Positions 56,001 through 63,647 of a DNA stretch of 64,000 nucleotides are shown here, one piece after another. The first letter of the stretch is position 1. Each line of letters starts with the position of its first letter. Origin of the DNA: Granulicella sp. S156 (GTDB lineage: Bacteria > Acidobacteriota > Terriglobia > Terriglobales > Acidobacteriaceae); contig NZ_LMUH01000008.1 in the NCBI RefSeq assembly GCF_009766105.1, positions 126,453 to 190,452 on the forward strand, read 5' to 3'. The notes beneath the pieces were generated by a model. The model was not told the origin of the DNA. It did not search any database and saw only the letters and a list, made by a program, of their open reading frames with translations. The position numbers were made by a program, and so were the translations under genes.

Positions 56001-56439
56001 CTGCGTTCACACTAATAGTCTGCTGATTCGCTCCCACGTTCAGCCTGGCGTCGATCTTTGCAACCTGATCGATCGCCAGTGTGATGTTGTTTTCCTGAGA
56101 TGAATCGAATCCGGCCTTGTCGACCTTGACGTTGTAATGGCCCGGAGCGAGCTGCGTCACCGTGTAGGACCCTACATCGGATGTCGTCACGGTTCGTGTT
56201 GCGTTTGTTCCAACCTGAAAGATCGTAACGGTTGCTCCGGTGATCGCTGCCCCACTGGGGTCCGTCACCGTTCCGGTGATCGATCCAGTGATTCCCTGAC
56301 CCAACGAAACCTGCACCGCTGTGATCGCAAGGAGGAACACCAGGACGACGATGAGATTCAACCGCAGGACAGGCCTCTTCTCTCGTGTCCTGTCTGATTG
56401 CAAGATTGCGTGCGGCGTCTCCGATAACAAAGTTTTCAT
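53089..56439 (-). CDS. TonB-dependent receptor 3, Oar-like
   Basis: A 1,116-residue receptor with AGGA just before the ATG. A basic N terminus leads into a long signal helix (LNLIVVLVFLLAITAVQVSLGQG, about 27-49), then a carboxypeptidase-regulatory-like domain (about 50-140, GTVTDPSGAAITGATVTI), a plug with LNGHLSILGLLNLVPGV and a barrel ending in GAKFSF (terminal Phe). It leads the minus-strand cluster with the PHP, PI-PLC and GH92 genes and is divergent from the second membrane-tethered regulator (287-bp gap). Its ligand may be a mannose- or inositol-containing glycoconjugate; this rests on the neighbours only. Confidence 0.92.
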   Translation of the reverse strand: MKTLLSETPHAILQSDRTREKRPVLRLNLIVVLVFLLAITAVQVSLGQGITGSITGTVTDPSGAAITGATVTIFQVGTNATRTVTTSDVGSYTVTQLAPGHYNVKVDKAGFDSSQENNITLAIDQVAKIDARLNVGANQQTISVNAESPVIQAETSSVGLVVDSSSIKNTPLNGHLSILGLLNLVPGVQDVAAQDQVPVRGVTLAFGTNQRNSYGDAGFTFDGVTNMEVSLQRGLGEVPALDALAEFKVITTGAPAEFNQPNQVIIVSQSGANAFHGEALEFNRSRGTGAKPYYFGPSSAAPVRPPYQRNEYGGNFSGTVYIPKLYNGKDRTFFFASYEGFHLTQSNPLTSTQATAAERNGDFSCFLAGGSCATSAAGTIIVNPLTGQPFPGNKINVPFNPVDVQLQNLLMPSSTTQTTGVNTFELVPHTTEVTRFNIRIDHKISEKDQLRGSWLRAFYGPFKDVATQGDGSSLAGGVARDGEHDDIFVAGWTHTFSPSLLLDSYVAYQHLPLYRDAQNYLTDFAAIIPGLGPQLLEGAPSITITNITPFSEAGSKNLEQTYQGSTSLTKVFPRYTLKAGFTYLFDDDWQDSSQSHGSFTFTGQYSGIAYADYLLGYPSTTGNATPSDYVVRYNSSQYGMYIQDDWKILPNLTLNYGIRYDLQRFHDNPYGTESLFIPSVGKVAVFAGSYPSATIPAYVPDTVLAPSIGLPTSMYAYLGQPTHNIAPRFGFAYQLGTKTVIRGAFGVYYNLLPSSYVGGGFDTLPFVAALNYTQPAGTVPEITMNAPFATTASVPANPATISQHSTVTPYTEQYNLAIERQLPGSMSLRIGYVGQRTIHQNNYGGPGNTAPDINFAPPGPTSEQSRRPFQPFSTISEEFAPIYNTTGNSLQVGVHKQYSHGFMINAEYQWIRVLGVENYQNPQTIGDSYGNISSITPQTLEVNYAYELPMGHGKAFFGSAGNLTNGLVSGWQIAGITAFQTGQPFSVTYTAPGSQVYGASGRADRVPGVPLYPAHKTLGEWFNTAAFTAPAPYAFGNSGYDMLWGPHYQNWDMNLQKTTTIGARYKIVLRADAFNIANHPNFSVPSSAVSNPASNGVISSVVNENRTMEFGAKFSF

Positions 56440-56551
56440 ATTGTCCTATTCACTTTCGTGGGAATGCACACAGCATGAGTGCGAGTTGGCCTCGCTATCC
56501 CGAATGTCTCGAGTATTGGGTGGCATCGCAGAACGCGGTAGGGGTTTTTCT

Positions 56552-56649
56552 TGTGTGCGATGGTGTGGACACGGCGCAGCGCAGTTATCTGCAGCGAAAT
56601 CATCAAGGCGTGTATTTCAGCTGTGTGAATGAACACATGTGTGCGAATG
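56552..56649. promoter_or_regulatory. Repeated TGTGTG motifs in a divergent promoter region
   Basis: TGTGTGCGATGG (56552), TGTGTGAATGAA (56622) and TGTGTGCGAATG (56638) occur in the 287 bp between TonB receptor 3 and the second membrane regulator. A related GATGTGTGCT is present in the tandem repeats of the other regulator/receptor pair, at 41246. They are candidates for the binding site of the adjacent regulator. Confidence 0.35.
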
Positions 56650-56726
56650 CTGCCGGACACGTTAATTTACAAAGGGTTCATCAAGTCACTTTAGAGTCGA
56701 ACTGAAAAGAAGAAAGTTCCCACGCG

Positions 56727-58151
56727 ATGCAAACCCTTGAGCCATCACCGAAGGCCGAGCCGGTTTTTTTATCCCGGCTTGACGGCGTGCTGGGGGCAGA
56801 ATTGCCTGTCGATGCGGAAGATCGCCGTTGGCAGCTTGCAATGCGCATCGCCGCCAGCGGGTCGCTGGGACGTTCGGGGCTGCTCTCGGATTTTCTTCTC
56901 TATATCGTCGATCGATGTATTCGAGGCCGCACAGAGGAGATCACGGAACAGCAGATCGGTGTGATCGTCTTCGGCAGGGCGGAAAATTACGACCCGAACG
57001 ACGACAACATCGTGCGCAGCTATGCGCGCAAACTGCGCAAACGTATCGAAGGGTACTTCACTACGGAGGGACGTGAGGAGCCTCTACGGCTTGAGATCCC
57101 TCGCGGCGGATACACGCCAATTTTCTCTGACACGCCTCAGGTCTTACCCGAGACCGACGACGGCATCGCTTCCGGAGTTACCGAACCCCAGGGGTCCGGT
57201 GTATCGCATCCGGCAGTGTCGGAGAGGCTTGAGGTTATCTCCCCTGTTATTCAGGACTTCTCGTATCGAGCGCCCGGACATTTCCGGATCATCCCGGGCA
57301 CAGTGCTCGCGCTTCTTATCGGCGTTCTCCTCGGGGTCGGTATCATGCTTCTGAAACACTCCAGATTGATGGAGTCCCGGCAGGAGGCACTATCGCGCAT
57401 CTTTTGGAGACAACTCTTCAGTAGGGATCGCGACACCTTCGTTGTGCCTTCCGACGATGGCCTTGTCATCATGCAGCGGCTTCTTGAGCGCCCGGTGCCA
57501 CTTACCGAGTACATCAATGGGAGCTATCGGACCACAGTGAAGATAGACGATAATCCCGATGCGAAGGACATTCTCAAGTTGGGTGGGCGACGCTTCACCA
57601 GTGTGGTCGACCTAGACTTCGCTGCGCGCCTGGCCCAATTGAAAGACCTTGTCCCTGAACGGATGATGATCCGTTATGCGCATGATTTGCGCATGGACGA
57701 CCTGCGCACGGGCAATGCCATCTTGATCGGTTCCGACGAGTCAAATCCCTGGCTTGAGCTCTTCCGTCCTCAGTTGCATTTCCGGTTCCGATTCGATCCC
57801 GACCCGGATAAGCCATCGGGATTTGTGAACCTGTACCCACGCCCCGGCGAAGCCACAATCTACACCACCAAGGGACAACAAGATCAAACCTACGGGATCA
57901 TTGCCTACTTGCCAAATCTTAGCGAGACTGGCCACGTCTTGATTGTTGCCGGCCTAAATGCTGCAGGAACGGAGGCGGCAACGGCATTTTTACTGAATCC
58001 TAAATCGATGATGCCCACTCTGCTCCAAGCAAGAACAGCGCAGGGAAATCTGCAGCCATTCGAATTGCTGGTAGGCGCCGGTAACGTGGCAACCAATGCC
58101 TCGACGCCGCATGTTGTCCTGGAACGAATTGGCCCACCTCCCGGACATTAA
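56727..58151 (+). CDS. Membrane-tethered winged-helix regulator (receptor 3 partner)
   Basis: 474 residues, with the same architecture as 39816-41153. The N-terminal winged-helix-like domain (about 34-133) reads LLSDFLLYIVDRCI, QQIGVIVFGRAENYDPNDDN, RKLRKRIEGYF and IPRGGYTPIF. One membrane helix follows a linker at about 187-208. The periplasmic part shares with its paralogue the motif GSDESNPWLELFRPQLHF, TYGIIAYLPNLSETGHVLIV and GLNAAGTEA. No kinase or receiver domain is present, so signal sensing and DNA binding are in one protein. It is divergent from TonB receptor 3 and its hydrolase genes, which are its likely targets. Confidence 0.82.
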   Translation: MQTLEPSPKAEPVFLSRLDGVLGAELPVDAEDRRWQLAMRIAASGSLGRSGLLSDFLLYIVDRCIRGRTEEITEQQIGVIVFGRAENYDPNDDNIVRSYARKLRKRIEGYFTTEGREEPLRLEIPRGGYTPIFSDTPQVLPETDDGIASGVTEPQGSGVSHPAVSERLEVISPVIQDFSYRAPGHFRIIPGTVLALLIGVLLGVGIMLLKHSRLMESRQEALSRIFWRQLFSRDRDTFVVPSDDGLVIMQRLLERPVPLTEYINGSYRTTVKIDDNPDAKDILKLGGRRFTSVVDLDFAARLAQLKDLVPERMMIRYAHDLRMDDLRTGNAILIGSDESNPWLELFRPQLHFRFRFDPDPDKPSGFVNLYPRPGEATIYTTKGQQDQTYGIIAYLPNLSETGHVLIVAGLNAAGTEAATAFLLNPKSMMPTLLQARTAQGNLQPFELLVGAGNVATNASTPHVVLERIGPPPGH

Positions 58152-58321
58152 AAGCCTAAGATTTGAGCCTTTTCTCACCGCATCTTGTCTATCCGGAGCC
58201 GAGATCACTAAGACTTCGGATCGCGAGCCGTCTGCCTGCGGTGAACCAGTTGGAGAAAAAGCTGCTCGTGATGTGATTGGAGCACGCTATTTGCTGATAT
58301 ATCGTAAGGCGTTGATTTTCT

Positions 58322-58396
58322 TGGAGCGGGAGACCGGGATCGAACCGGCGACATTCAGCTTGGGAAGCTGACGTTCTGCCACTGAACTACTCCCGC
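58322..58396 (-). tRNA. tRNA-Gly (anticodon CCC)
   Basis: On the minus strand the acceptor stem GCGGGAG pairs with CTCCCGC, the anticodon arm is TCAGC-TTCCCAA-GCTGA (anticodon CCC), the T-loop is GGTTCGATCCC, and the 3' end includes an encoded CCA. Length is 75 nt with CCA. It lies 42 bp after the araB stop, on the same strand. Confidence 0.95.
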
Positions 58397-58438
58397 TTTG
58401 AGCCTGATTATACGCTGTCATCAGAGTTCCGCGCTCCT

Positions 58439-60016
58439 TCAACTTCGCGCTTTGTCCGCGAGAGATCGCAATGCCGGCAGCACATCCCCGAGCGCTGTTG
58501 CCGGTGCGCCGCTCGTCCCCAGCGCAAAGTAGATCTTGCGATAGAGCGCGAAAAGCTCGTCATAGACCGCAGCCGTGTGGGTGTCCGGCAGGAATGTTTT
58601 GTACGGAAGGCAGATCGCAGCCTGCGCCGCTTCAATCGACGGAAACACTCCGGCAGCGAGGAACGCAAGGATTCCCGAACCTAGCGATGTTGGCGTGCCG
58701 TCGGGGACTAGCACCGGTTTATTTAAAACATTTGCGTAGATCTGATTCAGCACATTGTTCTTCTGCGGAATACCACCAGCATTGATGACGCGCTCAATCG
58801 GCACGCCCCCTTCCGCCATGCGTTCCAGGATGATGCGTGTGTGAAGTGCCGTTCCTTCAATGGCGGCAAACAACTCGTCTTCGGCAGTGTGCAACAGGTT
58901 CCAACCGAGAGTCACGCCGCCAAGCTCCGCGTTCACCAGCACCGTGCGGTCGCCGTTGTCCCAGGTGAGCCGAAGCAGGCCGGTCTGCGCCGGCTTATAG
59001 GCGGCGATTGCAGCCGACATCTCCCCGAGTGGCTTATTGGCTCGGCGCGCAATCGCCTCAAAGATGTCGCCAACGGCGGAGAGACCAGCCTCGACACCGG
59101 TGTACTGGGGATGGACGCTACCGGGAACGACACCGCAGACTCCCGGTATCAGTCTTTGCGAGTGCGTCATCGCAATGATGCACGTCGAAGTGCCAACCAC
59201 ATTGACGACATCGCCCTCGCGGCATCCAGCGCCAAGCGCATCCCAGTGGGCATCAAACGCTCCCACTGGAATGGGGATACCGGGCTTAAGCCCCATCTCC
59301 TCTGCCCATTGCGGTGAGAGATAACCCGCGATGTGGTCAGATGTAACGCACTCCCCCATGAGTTTTTCGCGCACGCCATCCAACAGAGGATCGACGCTGG
59401 AGAGAAACGATTGCGGAGGAAAGCCGCCCCAGCGCGGATTCCATAGCCACTTATGGCCCATCGCACAGACCGAGCGCTTGACCTGACTTGCATCGGTAAT
59501 ACCTGCGAGGGTTGCCGCGACCATGTCGCAATGTTCGAATGCCGAGACGAACCGCTCACGTTTATCCGGATTGTTACGCAGCCAATGCAGCAGCTTCGCA
59601 AAACCCCACTCGTGGGAGTAGACGCCACCGCACCATTGGATCGCTTCCAGACCTTCTGCATGAGCGCGCGCGGTGATCTCGGCGGCCTCGTGCTTGGCGC
59701 GGTGGTCGCACCATAGGTAATACTCGTCGAGTGGCTGCATGCCATCCCCTACAGGGATGACCGATGAGCCTGTCGTATCGAGTGCAATGGCTTTCACCGC
59801 TGTACCGTCAATCTTCGCTTCGGAGATTGCGCTCCGTGTTGCAACGACGAGCGCCTGCATCTGGTCGAGGTGCGATTGCGTCGCGTAGTCCGGGTCTTCG
59901 CGACGACGATGCAATGGATATTCGGCGGACGCCGTGGCAAGCCGGCCTGCCTCAGAGTCGAGCAGCGTGACGCGAACCGAAAGCGTCCCAAAATCGACGC
60001 CTGCAACGATGGGCAT
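58439..60016 (-). CDS. araB: Ribulokinase
   Basis: 525 residues from the ATG at 60016 (purine-rich AGAGAAAGAGAA upstream); the frame could extend 15 residues further. It is an FGGY-family sugar kinase: GVDFGTLSVRV near the N terminus, ALDTTGSSVIPV, WCDHRA, GAFDAHWDALGAG, VGTSTCIIAM, and the AGGIPQKNNVLNQIYANVL and GSGILAFLAAG segments near the C terminus. It phosphorylates L-ribulose with ATP to L-ribulose 5-phosphate. It follows araD by 16 bp in one operon. No araA (arabinose isomerase) is in the window. Confidence 0.93.
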   Translation of the reverse strand: MPIVAGVDFGTLSVRVTLLDSEAGRLATASAEYPLHRRREDPDYATQSHLDQMQALVVATRSAISEAKIDGTAVKAIALDTTGSSVIPVGDGMQPLDEYYLWCDHRAKHEAAEITARAHAEGLEAIQWCGGVYSHEWGFAKLLHWLRNNPDKRERFVSAFEHCDMVAATLAGITDASQVKRSVCAMGHKWLWNPRWGGFPPQSFLSSVDPLLDGVREKLMGECVTSDHIAGYLSPQWAEEMGLKPGIPIPVGAFDAHWDALGAGCREGDVVNVVGTSTCIIAMTHSQRLIPGVCGVVPGSVHPQYTGVEAGLSAVGDIFEAIARRANKPLGEMSAAIAAYKPAQTGLLRLTWDNGDRTVLVNAELGGVTLGWNLLHTAEDELFAAIEGTALHTRIILERMAEGGVPIERVINAGGIPQKNNVLNQIYANVLNKPVLVPDGTPTSLGSGILAFLAAGVFPSIEAAQAAICLPYKTFLPDTHTAAVYDELFALYRKIYFALGTSGAPATALGDVLPALRSLADKARS

Positions 60017-60032
60017 AGTTTTCTCTTTCTCT

Positions 60033-60743
60033 CTACTGGCCGTAGGTGGCTTTCGCGCCATGCTTGCGGAAGTAATGCCTGTCTAGCAAACCCTGCGAAA
60101 CACCTTCACAGGCCTGATTCAGGGTAACGGTGAGAAAGGCCATGCGCGCAACTGATTCGAGCACCACCGCGTTGTGTGCAGCCTCATGAGGAGTGCGTCC
60201 CCAAACAAAGGGTGCATGCCCTGCGACCAACGCCGCAGGCGTTGCGAGCGGATCGCGGCCCGAAAATATCCGGGTAATCGCAATGCCTGTGTTCAACACA
60301 TACTCTCCCTCGATCTCTTCATCACTCAGTGGGGCCGTCACCGGCACCGGACCGTGAAAGTAATCAGCGTGGGTTGTGCCATAGGCCGGGATGGCGCGAC
60401 CAGCCTGTGCCCACGCCGTTGCGTACTCGGAGTGCGTATGAACGACTCCTCCAATGCCAGGAAACTCCCGATAGAGATGCAGATGCGTGGCGAGATCGGA
60501 GGAAGGCTTGAACTCGCCATCGACGTGTTTGCCGTCGATCGTGAACACCGGAAGATCCTCCGCCTGGAGCTTCTCATACGGAACTCCGCTCGGCTTGATG
60601 ACCACCAGATTGTTCGCACGGTCGATGCCGCTGGCATTGCCGAATGTATACAGAACAAGCCCGCGTGCAACGATATCCAGGTTCGCGGCAAGTACCTCCC
60701 TGCGGAGCCGGTCGAGGGCCGTGCTAGTGCTGGAAACAATCAT
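60033..60743 (-). CDS. araD: L-ribulose-5-phosphate 4-epimerase
   Basis: 236 residues, close to the usual 231, with a strong TGGAGG before the ATG. It is a class II aldolase-fold enzyme: YTFGNASGIDR and KPSGVPY bind the phosphate, zinc ligands are His102, His104 and His176 (VVHTHSEYATAW, AGHAPFVWG), and Asp83 lies in PSSDLATH. It converts L-ribulose 5-phosphate to D-xylulose 5-phosphate. It is first in the operon araD-araB and divergent from a LacI-type regulator. Confidence 0.93.
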   Translation of the reverse strand: MIVSSTSTALDRLRREVLAANLDIVARGLVLYTFGNASGIDRANNLVVIKPSGVPYEKLQAEDLPVFTIDGKHVDGEFKPSSDLATHLHLYREFPGIGGVVHTHSEYATAWAQAGRAIPAYGTTHADYFHGPVPVTAPLSDEEIEGEYVLNTGIAITRIFSGRDPLATPAALVAGHAPFVWGRTPHEAAHNAVVLESVARMAFLTVTLNQACEGVSQGLLDRHYFRKHGAKATYGQ

Positions 60744-60834
60744 GATGCAACCTCCAGGTCGGTTTGCGTACCAGCAGTGCGGGTATCGGGTGCGTTTGAC
60801 ATAGATCTACCGACAGCCTGCAAAAGCTTAGGCA

Positions 60835-60848
60835 GGAAAACGTTTACC
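60835..60848. promoter_or_regulatory. LacI-type operator candidate O1 (araD side)
   Basis: GGAAAACGTTTACC is a near-palindrome centred on CG, the typical shape of sites for LacI/GalR proteins with this helix-turn-helix. It lies about 90 bp upstream of araD and is matched by a related site, O2, next to the regulator gene. Confidence 0.6.
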
Positions 60849-60992
60849 AATTTAACACACCGACGTGAGGAGTTGCCCTACTCGCATGCCAGCGGTTTTC
60901 CAGACAAGAAGCCACTTGCTGCCAAATAGCGACACTTAATCTTTATTATCATAGACTTAGAATATAACCCTTGTCGAGAAACAGGACGTATA

Positions 60993-61022
60993 TTGACAGA
61001 TCTATAACGAAAACCTTTACTG
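60993..61022 (+). promoter_or_regulatory. LacI-family gene promoter with overlapping operator O2
   Basis: TTGACA at 60993-60998 and TTTACT at 61016-61021 are spaced by 17 bp. CGAAAACCTTTACTG at 61008-61022 resembles O1 and overlaps the -10 box, which suits autoregulation. Transcription would start about 2 nt before the GTG start codon. Confidence 0.5.
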
Positions 61023-61029
61023 TTACCCT

Positions 61030-62121
61030 GTGACCTTAAAGCCGCGTACTCCCGTCGACATTCGAGCCGTAGCCAAGCGCGCCGGTGTATCCATCGCTAC
61101 CGTTTCCCGTGCCATGAACGGCATCACGACCGTGGATGCTGAGTTGGCCAAACGTGTGATGAGGGCTGCGGAGGAGTTGAATTACACGCCCAACACACAG
61201 GCACGAGCTCTTGTCTCGGGCCGCAGCGGCATGATTGGATTGATCGTCTCAGAGATCACCAATCCGTTCTTTCCGGAGCTGATCCAGAGCTTCGAGGACT
61301 CCGCGGTGAAGCGTGGCTACGAGATTCTGATCGGATCCACGAATTACTCGGCGGAGCGGATGATGCAGTGCGTACGCCGCATGGTGGAACGCATGGTCGA
61401 GGGAGTGGCCGTCATGACCTTTGGCATGGATGAGGACCTTGTTCAACAGATGGTGGAGCGAGGAATCCCTGTGGTCTCGATCGGCCCTAAGAACAGCCTC
61501 GAAGGCGCTTCCTCTCTACAGGTCGATTTCAGACGAGGCCTGCACGAAGCTGTGCAGCATCTGGCGGTCATTGGGCATCGCAAGATCGCATTTATCAGCG
61601 GCCCGCTCAGCCTGGACTCAGCGCGACAACGCCAAAAAGCCTTTCAAGAAGCCATGAGCAGCATCTCCACACCAGTCCCGCCGCAGTTTGTGATTGAGGG
61701 AGACCACACCATGGAGGGCGGCTTCGCCGGTGCCGAAAAACTGCTCTCCCTCAAGGAGAAGCCAACGGCAATTGTGTGCTCGAACGATATGACCGCTATC
61801 GGGGTGCTGCATGCCGTCTCAGGCCGTGGATTAAAAGTGCCGGACGATATATCCATCATCGGCTTCGACGACATTCACATGGCACAGTTCACGGTACCGC
61901 CGCTTACAACGATTCGGATGGCGTGCTCCGATCTGGCTACCGCAGCACTGGATGCACTTCTGCACGATACAGCCGAGCCGATGCGCAAGTTTGAGGCGAC
62001 ACGAATGATTCCAACGCGGTTGATTGTCCGCCAGACGAGCGGCTATCCCAGACAGCATGCCGTGAAGCGGACAAAGCCCGCAGCAAAAAAGACTTCCGCC
62101 CGCCCGGTGTCCGCGGATTAG
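61030..62121 (+). CDS. LacI-family transcriptional regulator
   Basis: 363 residues from a GTG at 61030; the frame has a stop at 60994-60996 and no other start before the DNA-binding domain. The helix-turn-helix reads VDIRAVAKRAGVSIATVSRAMNG (about 9-31), with the hinge at about 50-65 and a sugar-binding domain after it (GLIVSEITNPFFPELI, FISGPLSLDSARQRQKAF, IVCSNDMTAIGVLHAV, DDISIIGFDDI). It is divergent from araD-araB and likely represses them until arabinose or a derivative binds. The basic tail (RTKPAAKKTSARP) is unusual. No Shine-Dalgarno sequence is present, and the last 4 nt overlap the convergent PHP gene. Confidence 0.9.
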   Translation: MTLKPRTPVDIRAVAKRAGVSIATVSRAMNGITTVDAELAKRVMRAAEELNYTPNTQARALVSGRSGMIGLIVSEITNPFFPELIQSFEDSAVKRGYEILIGSTNYSAERMMQCVRRMVERMVEGVAVMTFGMDEDLVQQMVERGIPVVSIGPKNSLEGASSLQVDFRRGLHEAVQHLAVIGHRKIAFISGPLSLDSARQRQKAFQEAMSSISTPVPPQFVIEGDHTMEGGFAGAEKLLSLKEKPTAIVCSNDMTAIGVLHAVSGRGLKVPDDISIIGFDDIHMAQFTVPPLTTIRMACSDLATAALDALLHDTAEPMRKFEATRMIPTRLIVRQTSGYPRQHAVKRTKPAAKKTSARPVSAD

Positions 62122-63647
62122 TAGTTGATATAGACGGGATTGCCTAACAGCCAGAGCTTGCCTTCGGGTCCCATGACATCGACTCGAATCCAATGGCGTT
62201 TTCCATCGCTCTTCCACGAAAGCTTCTTCGTCTGGTCCTTATCTACGATGGACACATCGCTGCTCAAGGGCACCGCCTTTCCGTCTACGGTCAAAACCAC
62301 TATGCCGGTGGCTACGTCAACCGCGTGCACATCAAGCTCAACCGTTGCGTCGTTCGCGACTTTCAAAGAATCACCCATGTGAGCGGTTTGATCTCCGGCT
62401 CTTGCCTCCAATTCGACCATGCGGTCGTGAGAGCCTGTCAGATCGATACAAACATGTCCTGCAGCAATCCCTGCCAGAATCGCAGGTGTCGATAAATCCG
62501 AGGCGTATACGACGGTAGTCGGGTTTCCCACCGAGCCTATTTGATCCAGAGGTTTCATCGGCCGATGGTTATCGCTTCCCCCAATCGCAGTCAGCCGAAA
62601 ACCAAGGTTCAACTGCGTTTCCCAGAACGGAATTCCGGAGGTATCCGGATCCTCACTCCCGCTGTTCACCGCCTCAATAGCCGTCAGCAGATGCATGTCT
62701 ACGGGCTGGGGAGGGGTCCAGCCGCAACCCATGCAAGCCTCGCCTGTGTAGTCGCGAGGATGATTAATCGAAGTAAGCGCTCCGAGCTGGCGCGCGCTTC
62801 GCAACAGGGTGTCTGCATCCGGAACAGCTTTGCTTCCCAGCCGGAAGTCGACGAAGTCCGTAGTGCCGAGAAAATTGATGTGCCCATAGAAGGTGGTGAC
62901 TTCCCTTCCCGGAATCAGCAACAGTTTGTCGAAATAAGGCTGCAGTTCTCGCATCGCATTATATTGCGACGTCGCGTTGTGATCTGTAATCGCGATAAAG
63001 TCGAGCTCGCGCTGGGCCGCCGCATTGACGGTGGCGAACACAGGACATGCAACCATCTTGCCCGTCTGACTGGGGCACTGACCGTCGCTGTGGCCGGTGT
63101 GCATATGCAGATCGCCGCGATACCAAGCCGGCCCGCTGCGCAGGGGCACGTTCAATACCGCTGGCTCGTCGGCGACCAAACCCGTGTGGCTGAAATCAAT
63201 GTGCAGCGTATAGTGCGCTGTCACCTGCGGCCGGATATTAGGGACTCCGATCACGACCTTCCACTTTCCCGTTGGGATAGGCCCAGGCAGACAGGATGGC
63301 GTCGCATCCGATAGTCCCACAGTTAGCAATTTCTTATTGCCGCCGCTCCAACAGCGCAGCTCGGTCGGATCCGCGAGACCAAGATCCAGTGTCGTGCGCT
63401 GGTCTTTGCCTGTGTAGTCGAAGGTTAGTGTCACCCGCCGTGTTCCTGACGGGACATCAAACGGCACTTCTACGTAACTGTGGTTTTGTGCACCGTGGAC
63501 TTCGCCCTGCAAGACGATCGAGTTCGTTGCAGCTGTCGCATGATGATCCAGAGGCTGTTGCGTCCACATTTTGAGAGCACCTAGAAACACGCAAAGCAGA
63601 ATCATGGACATCTTTGCTGTTGTTGCAATCCAACTCTTTCGTAGCAC
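62118..63647 (-). CDS. CehA/McbA-family PHP-domain protein with N-terminal beta domain
   Basis: 509 residues from a GTG at 63647, chosen because AGGAGG lies 7 nt upstream; the frame continues to 63728 without a ribosome site. A signal helix (SMILLCVFLGALKMWTQQ) precedes a beta-sandwich of about 150 residues (VEVPFDVPSGTRRVTLTFDY). The PHP domain starts at about 175 with RGDLHMHTGHSDG (His181, His183), AITDHNATS (Asp222, His223), later SINHPRD and GGSDNH. A C-terminal beta domain ends in WLLGNPVYINY. Metal-dependent hydrolysis of a phosphate or carboxyl ester is expected outside the cytoplasm. It differs from the PHP protein at 51762-52961 by the added N-terminal domain, and converges on the LacI gene. 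Confidence 0.83.
   Translation of the reverse strand: MLRKSWIATTAKMSMILLCVFLGALKMWTQQPLDHHATAATNSIVLQGEVHGAQNHSYVEVPFDVPSGTRRVTLTFDYTGKDQRTTLDLGLADPTELRCWSGGNKKLLTVGLSDATPSCLPGPIPTGKWKVVIGVPNIRPQVTAHYTLHIDFSHTGLVADEPAVLNVPLRSGPAWYRGDLHMHTGHSDGQCPSQTGKMVACPVFATVNAAAQRELDFIAITDHNATSQYNAMRELQPYFDKLLLIPGREVTTFYGHINFLGTTDFVDFRLGSKAVPDADTLLRSARQLGALTSINHPRDYTGEACMGCGWTPPQPVDMHLLTAIEAVNSGSEDPDTSGIPFWETQLNLGFRLTAIGGSDNHRPMKPLDQIGSVGNPTTVVYASDLSTPAILAGIAAGHVCIDLTGSHDRMVELEARAGDQTAHMGDSLKVANDATVELDVHAVDVATGIVVLTVDGKAVPLSSDVSIVDKDQTKKLSWKSDGKRHWIRVDVMGPEGKLWLLGNPVYINY

Noticed and set aside
58322..58396. Possible integration site at the tRNA-Gly gene
   Set aside because: No integrase gene and no repeated tRNA 3' end were seen in the window.
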